Source of the DNA: Bacteroidetes bacterium UBA1935
GTDB lineage: Bacteria > Bacteroidota > Bacteroidia > Chitinophagales > Chitinophagaceae
NCBI GenBank assembly: GCA_002337045.1
Contig: DDFF01000015.1
Coordinates: 62,001 to 126,000, forward strand
Direction: 5' to 3'
Length of the DNA stretch: 64,000 bases
Below, one piece after another: positions 1 to 8,552 of the stretch (position 1 is its first letter; every line of letters starts with the position of its first letter). The notes under the pieces are model-generated. The model was not told the origin of the DNA, did not search any database, and worked only from the letters and a program-made list of their open reading frames with translations. Made by a program: the position numbers and the translations under genes.

Positions 1-317
1 AATACCTTTTGCGTTTCATTGTCTGCAAAGTATCGTTTGGTAGATGCTGTCTGGAATGAAGGTTCATTGCTCTTTGGGTCTATTGGGGCCTGACCTCCGT
101 TTGGCGATGCTACCACTACTTCAATACCTTTATCTTTGAAATAGTAGTAAGGAGTGGCAAACTCTTCAATCCAGAATCCTGTTTTCTTTCCGGTGTTGCC
201 CAGCTTGTCGTGAGATGTAAGGACAAACAATACTTTCTTTTTTGGTGTTTGTGCTGTTGCATTTAAACTAAGGATGCCTGCCAATGCCAGTAAGATGGCG
301 CTTCTTATTTTTTTCAT
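1..317 (-). CDS. DJ-1/PfpI-family protein, exported (partial, C-terminus outside window)
   Basis: Only the N-terminal 105 residues are in the window. The ATG at 317 opens a Sec-type signal peptide (MKKIRSAILLALAGILSLNA), followed by a beta strand (KKKVLFVLTSHDK) and the motif region GFWIEEFATPYYYFKDKG and VVVASPNGG. These are typical of the class I glutamine amidotransferase-like DJ-1/PfpI/Hsp31 superfamily, whose members act as glyoxalases, chaperones or peptidases. The nucleophile Cys lies outside the window, so activity cannot be judged. It is the last visible gene of a minus-strand operon (tautomerase, SDR, this gene) with a 35-bp gap to the SDR. The family call is firm; the reaction is unknown. 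Confidence 0.8.
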   Translation of the reverse strand, partial: MKKIRSAILLALAGILSLNATAQTPKKKVLFVLTSHDKLGNTGKKTGFWIEEFATPYYYFKDKGIEVVVASPNGGQAPIDPKSNEPSFQTASTKRYFADNETQKV

Positions 318-352
318 TTTTTATGTTTTATAATTGAATAATTAGTTTGTGT

Positions 353-1099
353 CTATGCGAAAAGATGCCCTGCCACGTGGCCGCCGTCCACATTCAATAT
401 TTCACCGGTAATGAAGTTGTTATTGGCAAGCATGTAAGCTGCTTCTGCAATGTCGTTGCCTTCGCCTATTTTACCCAGCAGGTGCAAACCGGCAAGAGCG
501 TCTGCATTGTCAATACCTATCTTTCCTTGTAACGGACTGCGGATGATACCCGGTGCAATGGTGTTTACTTTGATATTGCTTTTGCCAAACTCTGCAGCCA
601 ATTGGCGTGTGAGTGCATGTATGGCTCCCTTGCTGGATACAGGTGCCGATGCAGGGAAGCCCGCGATGGCATGGTCTACCAATACTGTGCCTATATTGAT
701 GATGGAACCGCCACCATTGCCGAGCATGTTGGTAATAGCTGCCTGGCTTGTATAGAAAGTGCCTTTTAGATTTGTTTTGATGTATTTGTCTATATCAGCT
801 TCTTCTACATCAAGAAATGGTTTTGGAGAGAAGATGCCTGCGTTGTTGATAAGTACATCTACCTTACCGAAATGTTTTATGGCTTCTTCTATCAGTGCAT
901 TGCTGGTGTTCTTTTCACTGATGTCTCCCGCAAACACTACGGCGTTTGATGGTGAGCCGAGGCTGGCGTAAGCTTTCACAAGGTTTTCTTTGTTCAGCGA
1001 GTTCATCACGACATGATGTCCTCTTTCAATGAACAGTTTTGCTATGGCATAACCGATGCCTGTGGATGCGCCTGTTACTACAATTGTTTTTGGTTGCAT
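353..1099 (-). CDS. SDR-family oxidoreductase lacking the catalytic Tyr
   Basis: A 248-aa short-chain dehydrogenase/reductase fold. The Rossmann cofactor motif TGASTGIG is at residues 9-16 and the NNAG motif near residue 85. The position of the usual YxxxK active site reads P-V-S-S-K, so the catalytic Tyr is replaced by Pro while the Lys is kept. A branch of Bacteroidota/Proteobacteria SDRs with a similar PxSxKG sequence exists, so this is probably a subfamily trait rather than recent damage, but ordinary alcohol/ketone chemistry may be absent. The stop-to-start gap to the upstream tautomerase is 7 nt, indicating co-transcription. Its substrate cannot be deduced. Confidence 0.85.
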   Translation of the reverse strand: MQPKTIVVTGASTGIGYAIAKLFIERGHHVVMNSLNKENLVKAYASLGSPSNAVVFAGDISEKNTSNALIEEAIKHFGKVDVLINNAGIFSPKPFLDVEEADIDKYIKTNLKGTFYTSQAAITNMLGNGGGSIINIGTVLVDHAIAGFPASAPVSSKGAIHALTRQLAAEFGKSNIKVNTIAPGIIRSPLQGKIGIDNADALAGLHLLGKIGEGNDIAEAAYMLANNNFITGEILNVDGGHVAGHLFA

Positions 1100-1106
1100 G
1101 TATATA

Positions 1107-1313
1107 TTATTGTTTAGTCTTTTTTCTGATTTCTGTTACCTGCTCGCCACCTACGCCCCAGTTGTCGGTATCTATTTCATCAATAGTTACGTGGGTTAGT
1201 TGCGGGTCTTTGTTCAGCACTTCGTAAAGAAGTTTTGTAACTCCGTGAATGAGTGCTTGTTTTTGTTCTTTGGTTACACCATCGCGTGTAACTTCAATTT
1301 TTACATAAGGCAT
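1107..1313 (-). CDS. 4-oxalocrotonate tautomerase-family protein
   Basis: A 68-aa protein starting Met-Pro-Tyr-Val-Lys-Ile. Pro2 becomes the N-terminal catalytic base once Met is removed, the hallmark of the tautomerase superfamily. Length and the central pattern (KEQKQALIHGVTKLL, then VTIDEIDTDNWGVGG) fit the short 4-OT/YusQ-like subfamily, which works as oligomers in the cytoplasm on enol/keto intermediates. It is the first gene of the minus-strand operon with the SDR and the DJ-1-like protein. A ttTTTG-like -7 element (sequence aactttg on the minus strand, about 1334-1340) lies about 20 nt upstream of the start. Confidence 0.88.
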   Translation of the reverse strand: MPYVKIEVTRDGVTKEQKQALIHGVTKLLYEVLNKDPQLTHVTIDEIDTDNWGVGGEQVTEIRKKTKQ

Positions 1314-1484
1314 AGCTTTGTGTTATTTGCTGATGCAAAGTTGTGGTGTGCGGATGCCTTAGAGAATGGACAAAACAGCAATTGTATTGCACTTTATAGC
1401 ATCAATGGTGAATGCAGCAATAACGGTGTCTTTTTGTCCAAGATTTATGTTGGATAGTGCAAGCAGTGGTAAATCAATTAATGG

Positions 1485-1492
1485 TATTTTTG
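1485..1492 (+). promoter_or_regulatory. Bacteroidota -7 box upstream of the AraC gene
   Basis: The octamer TATTTTTG is a perfect TAnnTTTG element, 20 nt before the ATG of the AraC-type gene. I see no TTTG at the ideal 19-bp distance upstream, so only the -7 half is supported. The 200-bp region 1314-1512 is the divergent promoter region for the tautomerase operon and the regulator. Confidence 0.45.
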
Positions 1493-1512
1493 CATGTAAC
1501 TGATGCAGGTGT

Positions 1513-2427
1513 ATGAAAGCCAAAAACAAAGTGATACCGATACTTAACATTGCGCAGTATTGCACAGACAGGGATGTATGGAATATTAAAGTGTCTTCCT
1601 TCAGCGAAGAGGCTTGTACCATTGCAGAGTTTGATGAGAAGCACAGGCACGATTATTATGAGATAATATGGCTGCGAAAAGGCAAGGGAATACATATGAT
1701 TGACGGTGTAGATTATGCATACAACGGCTCTGTGCTGTTTTTGTTATCTCCCGGCCAGATGCATCATATAAAACCACAGGAAAAAGCAGACGGTTATGTG
1801 GTGAAGTTTCTTCCTTCATTATTCAAACATTCTGCAGATGCGGATACTTATCTGACAGGAAACAACGTGTTTGATAATATACAGGCACAGCCGTTGCTGA
1901 AAGTTACATCGTCATTATATGCCGTGCTTGATGATGTGTTTGGTAAACTTACCACGGAGTTCAATACCGATGAGCAGGATAAAGAACGCATCATGCTTTC
2001 TTATTTGCAAATACTCATTACCCATATAGAAAGACTGAAACGAACAAACAGGCAAGATGCAACTAATCCTACAGGTGCCGATTACAATTTATTCCAACAA
2101 TACAAATCGGCCGTAGAAAAATACTTCAGACAAGAGCATGGCGTACAGCAATACGCAGACAGACTATTTACCCAAACAAGAACGCTAAACACCATAGCTA
2201 AGAAGTATGCAGGCAAAAATGCCACAGCAGTAATAGCTGACAGGATAGTACTGGAAGCACAGCGTGATTTGTATCATAACATAAAGACAATCAAAGAAAT
2301 AGGCTACGATTTGGGGTTTGATGACCCCGCATATTTTACCCGATTTTTCAAAAAGCAAACCGGGTATTCTCCGTTGGAGTATAAAATGCACAGGTCTGAA
2401 AAATCGATAGTGGTAAAAGCCGGATAG
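1513..2427 (+). CDS. AraC-family transcriptional regulator
   Basis: 304 aa. The N-terminal half (about residues 20-120) has a cupin-type sensor pattern, with KHRHDYYEIIWLRKGKG and a later SPGQMHHI, as in AraC regulators that bind a small ligand. The C-terminal 100 residues form the double helix-turn-helix domain, ending in the family signature IKEIGYDLGFDDPAYFTRFFKKQTGYSPLEY (about 258-290; shown here split as IKEIGYDLGF, DDPAYFTRFF, KKQTGYSPLEY). It is divergent from the tautomerase/SDR/DJ-1 operon, which it probably controls; that is inference from layout. Ligand unknown. Confidence 0.9.
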   Translation: MKAKNKVIPILNIAQYCTDRDVWNIKVSSFSEEACTIAEFDEKHRHDYYEIIWLRKGKGIHMIDGVDYAYNGSVLFLLSPGQMHHIKPQEKADGYVVKFLPSLFKHSADADTYLTGNNVFDNIQAQPLLKVTSSLYAVLDDVFGKLTTEFNTDEQDKERIMLSYLQILITHIERLKRTNRQDATNPTGADYNLFQQYKSAVEKYFRQEHGVQQYADRLFTQTRTLNTIAKKYAGKNATAVIADRIVLEAQRDLYHNIKTIKEIGYDLGFDDPAYFTRFFKKQTGYSPLEYKMHRSEKSIVVKAG

Positions 2428-2475
2428 ATTGCACTTATAGTAGGATATATCTATAGAAATTGCTGTAAGGTTTAT

Positions 2476-2483
2476 TACCTTTG
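2476..2483 (+). promoter_or_regulatory. Perfect -7 box directly upstream of the metal-efflux operon
   Basis: TACCTTTG matches TAnnTTTG exactly and ends 5 nt before the GTG start of the first gene at 2489. A start site about 7 nt downstream would give an almost leaderless transcript. No -33 TTTG is found at 19-21 bp, so the promoter is only half supported. Confidence 0.4.
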
Positions 2484-2488
2484 TATGA

Positions 2489-2869
2489 GTGCTGCGTTTT
2501 ATAGCCATATCGTTATTGTTCACAATCGTGTTTGCACAAACACCGGTTCATCAGTTGATGAAAGTGAAGGTGTTGGTAGAGCACTATTTTGAACACAAGG
2601 CACTGGATGAGAAGATTGACTTTGTTGACTTTCTTACCATGCACTATGCCAGCGATGTAAAGCATGGTGACTATGAGCGCGATATGGAACTTCCTTTCAA
2701 GCAATGCCATCACGCACCATTAATGGTCTTTACGTTCTTTGAGCACAAGGACTTTAGTATAAAGCAAAAGCCTGTCTTCGTTCTTGAAGAACAGGTGCTT
2801 ACAGGTTATCAGTCGCCGTACTATGCTGCTGAAGCCTTATCTAATATTTGGCAGCCGCCACGGGCTTAA
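2489..2869 (+). CDS. Small exported protein, first gene of the metal-efflux operon
   Basis: 126 aa from a GTG start. The N-terminus (LRFIAISLLFTIVFAQ) is a convincing signal peptide, which is why this start is preferred although no strong ribosome-binding site is seen. The mature part is rich in His and acidic residues, with an HH pair next to a Cys (QCHHAPLMVFTFF) that could bind metal. I recognise no named domain. Comparable small exported proteins often sit ahead of CzcA/CusA genes in Bacteroidota; a periplasmic accessory role in metal export is inferred from position only. Confidence 0.65.
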   Translation: MLRFIAISLLFTIVFAQTPVHQLMKVKVLVEHYFEHKALDEKIDFVDFLTMHYASDVKHGDYERDMELPFKQCHHAPLMVFTFFEHKDFSIKQKPVFVLEEQVLTGYQSPYYAAEALSNIWQPPRA

Positions 2870-2986
2870 TCCATTCTTTCGTTTCATATTCAATGCAGTG
2901 CTTGCATTGATTTTAATTTCATTTATTGATTCCTGATTTGTGTCGGTTTGTTTACTGATGCAAGGGATTTAAATTATACAATCAGT

Positions 2987-5900
2987 ATGCTGAGTAAAAT
3001 CATCAGCTTTTCAGTTAGTAATAAACTGATCATTGTACTATTTGTATTGGCGCTTGTTGGCTATGGTAGTTACGAACTTACCAGACTGCCTATAGATGCC
3101 GTACCGGATATTACAGATAACCAGGTGCAGGTAATAACCACCACACCATCGCTAGGTGCACCTGATGTAGAGCGATTAATAACATTTCCTATTGAGCAGG
3201 CCAACAGCAATATCCCCGGGATAAAGGAGATAAGGAGCTTTTCTCGTTTTGGCCTGTCGGTAGTGACAATCGTATTCAATGACGGTGTAGATGTTTATTG
3301 GGCACGCCAGCAGGTAAGCGAACGCCTGCAGCAGGTACAGACTCAGATACCTACCGGTATCGGGGTGCCTTCTTTGGCACCCGTTACTACGGGGCTTGGT
3401 GAGATATACCAATACGTAGTCAGGGCAAAGCCGGGCTACGAATCAAAGTACGATGCAACCCAACTGCGTACGATACAAGATTGGATAGTGCGTCGCCAGT
3501 TGTTGGGAGTAGAGGGTGTTGCAGATGTCAGCAGTTTTGGTGGCAACCTGAAGCAATACGAAGTGGCTGTTAATACTGCCAAGCTTGCATCCTTTAATAT
3601 CACTATAGAAGATGTATTCGCAGCATTGGAAATGAACAATGGTAATACAGGTGGTGCTTATATAGAGAAAGGACCTGCCATACTATATATCCGTAGCGAG
3701 GGGCTTGCAACAGGTATTCCGGATATAGAGAATATCGTTATTAAACAGTCTGTAGGCGGAGCGCCATTGTTGGTAAGAGATGTGGCAGAAGTGAAGATTG
3801 GTTCGGCTATACGCTATGGCGCCTTGTGCTACAATGATGAGGGTGAAGTGACAGGTGCTATTGTTATGATGCTGAAAGGTGAGAACAGCGGCAAGGTTAT
3901 CAACACTATTAAGGCAAAAGTAGAGCAGATACAAAAGACGCTGCCCGAAGGAGTAATGATAGAGCCTTTCCTCGATCGTACAAAAATGGTAGGTCATGCC
4001 ATAGGCACAGTACAAAAGAATCTGTTGGAGGGCTCGTTGATAGTTGTCTTTATACTGGTGCTGTTTTTGGGTAATGCAAGGGCAGGGTTGATAGTGGCTT
4101 CTATTATTCCCTTGTCTATGCTGTTTGCCGTTATCATGATGAACATCTTTGGTGTAAGTGGCAATCTGATGAGCCTCGGCGCGCTCGATTTCGGATTGAT
4201 AGTGGATGGCGCTGTGATAATAGTAGAGGCTGTGATGCACAGGCTCAGCCATTCAAAGCTATATAAGGACGTAAACAGGATGACGCAGGTACAGATGGAT
4301 GGTGAAGTGAAAACCTCTGCGTCGCGCATGATGAATAGTGCCGTGTTCGGGCAAATCATCATCCTGATTGTATACCTGCCGATATTCTCTTTGCAAGGTA
4401 TCGAGGGTAAGATGTTCCGCCCGATGGCGCAGACGGTTGCGTTCGCATTGTTAGGTGCATTTATACTATCACTCACGTATATACCAATGATGAGTGCATG
4501 GGTTATCAGTAAGAAGATAAGCCACAAGGATACATGGTCTGATAGGATAATGGCCAAGCTTGAGCATCGCTTTCACGCATCTTTGCAGAAGGTAATGCAG
4601 TATCCTAAAGTGCTCATCGGCAGCGCATTTTCATTATTTGTGATTGCTGTCATTGTGCTCCTTTCAATGGGTGGTGAGTTTATACCACAATTGGAAGAGG
4701 GCGACTTTGCAGTAGAGACGCGTGTATTAACAGGTAGTAATCTGCATACGTCAATAGATGCCACACAGAAAGCAGCAGGATTGTTACTCAGGAAATTCCC
4801 TGAGGTGGAAAAAGTAGTAACCAAAATAGGCAGCAGTGAAATTCCAACAGACCCCATGCCTATCGAAGCTGCAGATATGATGGTGATATTGAAAGACAAG
4901 GATAAATGGACGTCTGCAAAAACATTCCCTGAGCTTGCGGAAAAGATGGGTACTGCGTTGGCAGATGTGCCGGGCATTACTACAGGTTTCCAGTTTCCGG
5001 TGCAGATGCGCTTTAATGAGTTGATGACTGGTGCAAGGCAGGATGTGGTATGCAAGATATTTGGAGAAGACCTGGATACGCTTGCACGCTACGCAGAAAA
5101 GCTTGGTGCAATTGCTGTAACGGTTGATGGCGCCAAAGACCTGTATGTAGAAGCAGTAACCGGGCTTCCTCAGATTGTAATCAAACATAATCGTGCTGCT
5201 ATGGCACAGTATGGTGTTGATATTGCAACGGTTAATAGTACAATCAACGCCGCATTTGGCGGACAGGTAGCGGGTACAGTATATGAGGGTGAAAAACGTT
5301 TTGACCTTGTGGTTCGTCTTGATGGTAATGCGCGCCAGCGTGTAGAGGATGTACAGAATTTGCTGGTGCCTGTTGCCGGTGGTGTGCAGGTGCCATTACA
5401 TCAGTTGGCAGATGTGGCAGTAAAAGAGGGTCCCAACCAGATACAACGAGAAGATGCCAAGCGTCGAATCATTGTTGGTTTTAATGTACGTGGACGAGAT
5501 GTGCAGAGTATCGTAAATGAGCTGCAGCAAAAAGCTGAAAAGCTGAAACTCCCCGCAGGCTACTATATTACTTATGGTGGTGCATTTGAGAATCTGGTAG
5601 AGGCTAAGCAGCGGCTGGCCATAGTGGTGCCGATAGCGCTTGGATTGATATTCCTGATGTTGTATTTCGCATTTAAATCCATCAAGCATAGTTTGATTAT
5701 ATATACGGCAATACCATTGTCTGCCATAGGTGGTGCATTTGCTTTGGCTTTGCGCGGTATGCCATTCAGCATCAGTGCAGGTATTGGTTTCATTGCGCTG
5801 TTTGGTGTAGCGGTATTGAATGGTATTGTGTTGATATCTGAATTCCGCAGGCAGATACAGGAAGGGGAAACCGACATGCGAAAAGTGGTATTGAACGGTA

Positions 5901-7333
5901 CGAAGCTACGTTTGCGGCCCGTACTCATGACGGCTGCGGTGGCATCGCTCGGGTTCTTGCCAATGGCTATCAGTAATGGCGCGGGTGCAGAGGTACAACG
6001 CCCATTGGCTACTGTAGTTATTGGTGGATTGATTACTGCCACTTTCCTCACCCTGTTTTTACTCCCTGTGTTATTTGTCTTATTCGATAAAGTGAATTTT
6101 AAAATGAAAGCTAAAAATGCAGCAGTGTTGTTATTGCTTATGCTGCCATTCGCTTCGCAGGCACAAAAGCCTATCAGCCTGCAGGCAGCAATAGATACTG
6201 CATTGCACAACAACCTGAAAATGCAATCGCAACGTATGACGGCTGATTATTACAAGCGTATACGCGGCTCAGCATTTGATATTAACAAAACCAATGTGAC
6301 GGCAGAGTGGGGTAAGATCAACAGTGCTTACAGCGATACGCGTTATAGCATTACGCAAAGTATTGCATTCCCGTTAGTGTATGTAAAGCAAAGGTCGCTG
6401 ACGCAAAAAGAGTGGAATGTTGCGACTGCGCAAACACAACTGAAAGAGAAGGAATTGATAAAGCAAGTGTCTGTATTGTATAATGAGATAAATGCATTGT
6501 ACCACAAACGCGATTTACTATTGAGTGCTGATAGTTTATATGCAGCGTTTGAAACAAAATCTGCATTGAGATTTAAACTTGGAGAATCTAACCTGTTGGA
6601 AAAGACAGCAGCAGAGAATATGCGCGGGCAGATAGCATTGCAATTGCAGCAGCTTGAAGCAGACCTTGAAGTGCAGCAAAGACGCTTTGCTTATATGCTG
6701 AATGCGGACGAGTTGTTTGTGCCTGAACAAACGAATGTGAAAGCAGAAGCGAAACTGGTAGCTAGTGATGCGGATTTGAGCAGTCACCCATATATATCTT
6801 ATCTGAAACAACAGGAACAGGTATCGAAAGCTATGTATAAACTGGAAATGACTAAACTGTTGCCTGAAATAAACGGTGGTTATTTCAACCAGAGCTATAG
6901 CGGCTGGCAGAAGGTAGATGACGTGGATAGGTTTTATACAAAGTCTAACAGGTTTGGTTCTGTGATGTTGGGTGTTGGTGTACCGATATTCTTCTTTTCG
7001 CACAGTGCAAGGATAAATGCGCTGTCGTTGAATAAACGCATTGCAGCTACAGAATTGCAGGATGGTAATAATACGCTCGCAATGCAATATCAGCAGGCAT
7101 TGACAGTATATAAACAGCAGTTGAAAGCTGTTGCATACTACGAAACCACAGCCTTGAAAAATGCAGCTGTATTGATAGAGACAGCAGGTATGCAATTTGC
7201 CGCAGGCGAGATCAACTATATGGAATACACATTGCTGCTCAATCAGGCAATCAACATCAATAGCGGATATTATGATGCCATGATGAAACTGAATGAAGCT
7301 GCTTATGAATTAAACTACCTCACTAAAAATTAA
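2987..7333 (+). CDS. czcA: CzcA-type heavy-metal RND pump fused to a TolC-like outer-membrane factor
   Basis: 1448 aa from the ATG at 2987; an upstream TTG (2948) is in frame but adds residues before the natural first helix (MLSKIISFSVSNKLII). Residues 1 to about 1035 form a full RND transporter with 12 membrane helices and two large periplasmic loops. The proton-relay motif DFGLIVDGAVIIVEA gives D401, D407 and E414, matching the D402/D408/E415 pattern of CzcA-like (divalent Co/Zn/Cd) pumps rather than CusA. From residue 1040 a second unit begins: Met followed by a perfect signal-like segment (MKAKNAAVLLLLMLPFASQA), then an about 390-residue coiled-coil outer-membrane efflux (TolC/CzcC) domain. 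Such fusions are common in Bacteroidota. The next gene supplies the periplasmic adaptor, completing the tripartite pump. Confidence 0.92.
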   Translation: MLSKIISFSVSNKLIIVLFVLALVGYGSYELTRLPIDAVPDITDNQVQVITTTPSLGAPDVERLITFPIEQANSNIPGIKEIRSFSRFGLSVVTIVFNDGVDVYWARQQVSERLQQVQTQIPTGIGVPSLAPVTTGLGEIYQYVVRAKPGYESKYDATQLRTIQDWIVRRQLLGVEGVADVSSFGGNLKQYEVAVNTAKLASFNITIEDVFAALEMNNGNTGGAYIEKGPAILYIRSEGLATGIPDIENIVIKQSVGGAPLLVRDVAEVKIGSAIRYGALCYNDEGEVTGAIVMMLKGENSGKVINTIKAKVEQIQKTLPEGVMIEPFLDRTKMVGHAIGTVQKNLLEGSLIVVFILVLFLGNARAGLIVASIIPLSMLFAVIMMNIFGVSGNLMSLGALDFGLIVDGAVIIVEAVMHRLSHSKLYKDVNRMTQVQMDGEVKTSASRMMNSAVFGQIIILIVYLPIFSLQGIEGKMFRPMAQTVAFALLGAFILSLTYIPMMSAWVISKKISHKDTWSDRIMAKLEHRFHASLQKVMQYPKVLIGSAFSLFVIAVIVLLSMGGEFIPQLEEGDFAVETRVLTGSNLHTSIDATQKAAGLLLRKFPEVEKVVTKIGSSEIPTDPMPIEAADMMVILKDKDKWTSAKTFPELAEKMGTALADVPGITTGFQFPVQMRFNELMTGARQDVVCKIFGEDLDTLARYAEKLGAIAVTVDGAKDLYVEAVTGLPQIVIKHNRAAMAQYGVDIATVNSTINAAFGGQVAGTVYEGEKRFDLVVRLDGNARQRVEDVQNLLVPVAGGVQVPLHQLADVAVKEGPNQIQREDAKRRIIVGFNVRGRDVQSIVNELQQKAEKLKLPAGYYITYGGAFENLVEAKQRLAIVVPIALGLIFLMLYFAFKSIKHSLIIYTAIPLSAIGGAFALALRGMPFSISAGIGFIALFGVAVLNGIVLISEFRRQIQEGETDMRKVVLNGTKLRLRPVLMTAAVASLGFLPMAISNGAGAEVQRPLATVVIGGLITATFLTLFLLPVLFVLFDKVNFKMKAKNAAVLLLLMLPFASQAQKPISLQAAIDTALHNNLKMQSQRMTADYYKRIRGSAFDINKTNVTAEWGKINSAYSDTRYSITQSIAFPLVYVKQRSLTQKEWNVATAQTQLKEKELIKQVSVLYNEINALYHKRDLLLSADSLYAAFETKSALRFKLGESNLLEKTAAENMRGQIALQLQQLEADLEVQQRRFAYMLNADELFVPEQTNVKAEAKLVASDADLSSHPYISYLKQQEQVSKAMYKLEMTKLLPEINGGYFNQSYSGWQKVDDVDRFYTKSNRFGSVMLGVGVPIFFFSHSARINALSLNKRIAATELQDGNNTLAMQYQQALTVYKQQLKAVAYYETTALKNAAVLIETAGMQFAAGEINYMEYTLLLNQAININSGYYDAMMKLNEAAYELNYLTKN

Positions 7334-7342
7334 GAATCTGCA

Positions 7343-8482
7343 ATGAAGAATATAATATTAATAACGGCTGCTATTGCGCTTGCTTCCTGCGGAGGTGGCA
7401 ATAAGCCTGAGGCAACAAAGGAACAAGCAACGGTTTCTGAAACCATGGTAACGCTTACAGATGCACAACTGAAGAATGCAGCGCTGGAAGTAGGTAAAGC
7501 ACAGATGCGTGAAATACAGTCTGTGATAAAAGTAAGTGGTAAGATAGATGTGCCACCACAAAATATGGTGTCTGTTAGCTTCCCATTAGGTGGGTATTTG
7601 AAGTCTACCAAATTGCTACCCGGTATGCACATCAACAAAGGAGATGTGATAGCCGTGATGGAAGATCAGCAATACATACAACTGCAACAAGACTACCTGA
7701 CAGCCAAAGCAAGACAGGAATATCTGGAGGCTGAATATCAGCGCCAGCAGGAGTTGAATAAGAGTAAGGCGAGTAGCGACAAAGTTTATCAGCAGGCAAT
7801 GGCAGAGTATAAGAGCAATCGTATTCTTATCAGCAGCCTGCGTCAGAAACTGCAACTGATAGGTATCAATGCCGATAAGCTGAATGAATCAAATATATCA
7901 AAATCAGTAAGTGTATATTCCCCAATAGATGGCTTTGTGTCTACGGTGGATGTGAACATAGGAAAGTATGTAACACCATCTGATGTGTTGTTCGAACTGG
8001 TGAACCCGACAGATATACACCTTGCGCTGACAGTGTATGAGAAAGATATGGGCAAACTGTATATAGGGCAGAAGGTGCTGGCTTTTACCAATAATAATCC
8101 TGATAAGAAGTATCCTTGCGAGGTGATATTGATTGGTAAAGATGTGAGCAACGAGCGTGCGGTGCAGGTGCATTGCCATTTTGAAGCATATGATAAAACA
8201 CTGGTGCCGGGCATGTATATGAATGCAGAACTGGAATTGCAGAAAGAAAATGTATTGGCTGTGCCTGAAGATGCGGTAGTGCGTTACAACAATAAGCAAT
8301 ACATATTTGTAGCAAGCGGTAGCAAGACTTATGAAATGAAAGAAGTGGTGACAGGAAGTACACAAAATGGTTTTATAGCTATTGCAGATGCAAAAGGTAC
8401 AGACCTTGTCAATACAAATGTAGTGCTGAAAAATGCATATACCCTGCTGATGAAACTAAAGAATGCAGGTGAAGAAGAATAA
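7343..8482 (+). CDS. czcB: RND efflux periplasmic adaptor (CzcB/CusB-like) lipoprotein
   Basis: 379 aa. The signal peptide ends in a lipobox (ALASC, Cys16), so the protein is probably lipid-anchored facing the periplasm. The order of elements is that of membrane fusion proteins: a first half of the biotinyl-lipoyl-like domain (VSVSFPLGGYLKSTKLLPGMHINKG...), an alpha-hairpin (about residues 105-180), the second lipoyl half (SVYSPIDGFVSTVDVNIGKYV), then beta-barrel and membrane-proximal domains. It starts 9 nt after the pump gene and forms one operon with it. It bridges the pump and the outer-membrane channel. Confidence 0.92.
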   Translation: MKNIILITAAIALASCGGGNKPEATKEQATVSETMVTLTDAQLKNAALEVGKAQMREIQSVIKVSGKIDVPPQNMVSVSFPLGGYLKSTKLLPGMHINKGDVIAVMEDQQYIQLQQDYLTAKARQEYLEAEYQRQQELNKSKASSDKVYQQAMAEYKSNRILISSLRQKLQLIGINADKLNESNISKSVSVYSPIDGFVSTVDVNIGKYVTPSDVLFELVNPTDIHLALTVYEKDMGKLYIGQKVLAFTNNNPDKKYPCEVILIGKDVSNERAVQVHCHFEAYDKTLVPGMYMNAELELQKENVLAVPEDAVVRYNNKQYIFVASGSKTYEMKEVVTGSTQNGFIAIADAKGTDLVNTNVVLKNAYTLLMKLKNAGEEE

Positions 8483-8506
8483 TTAATGGGGTAAAGTGGT
8501 AATGAA

Positions 8507-8532
8507 AAAAGCAAGCCGATTGGCTTGCTTTT
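8507..8532. terminator. Bidirectional hairpin terminator
   Basis: An 11-bp perfect stem (aaaagcaagcc / ggcttgctttt) with a 4-nt loop and A/T tracts on both sides. It lies between the convergent adaptor gene (+) and the amidohydrolase gene (-) and can serve both. Confidence 0.85.
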
Positions 8533-8552
8533 ACTTTTATGTATCGTTGTGT

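Noticed and set aside
3683..4557. Long minus-strand open frames inside the czcA gene (also elsewhere under large genes)
   Set aside because: They mirror the codon structure of the real gene, have no motifs, and encode improbable Cys/His-rich or Ser/Ile-rich proteins.
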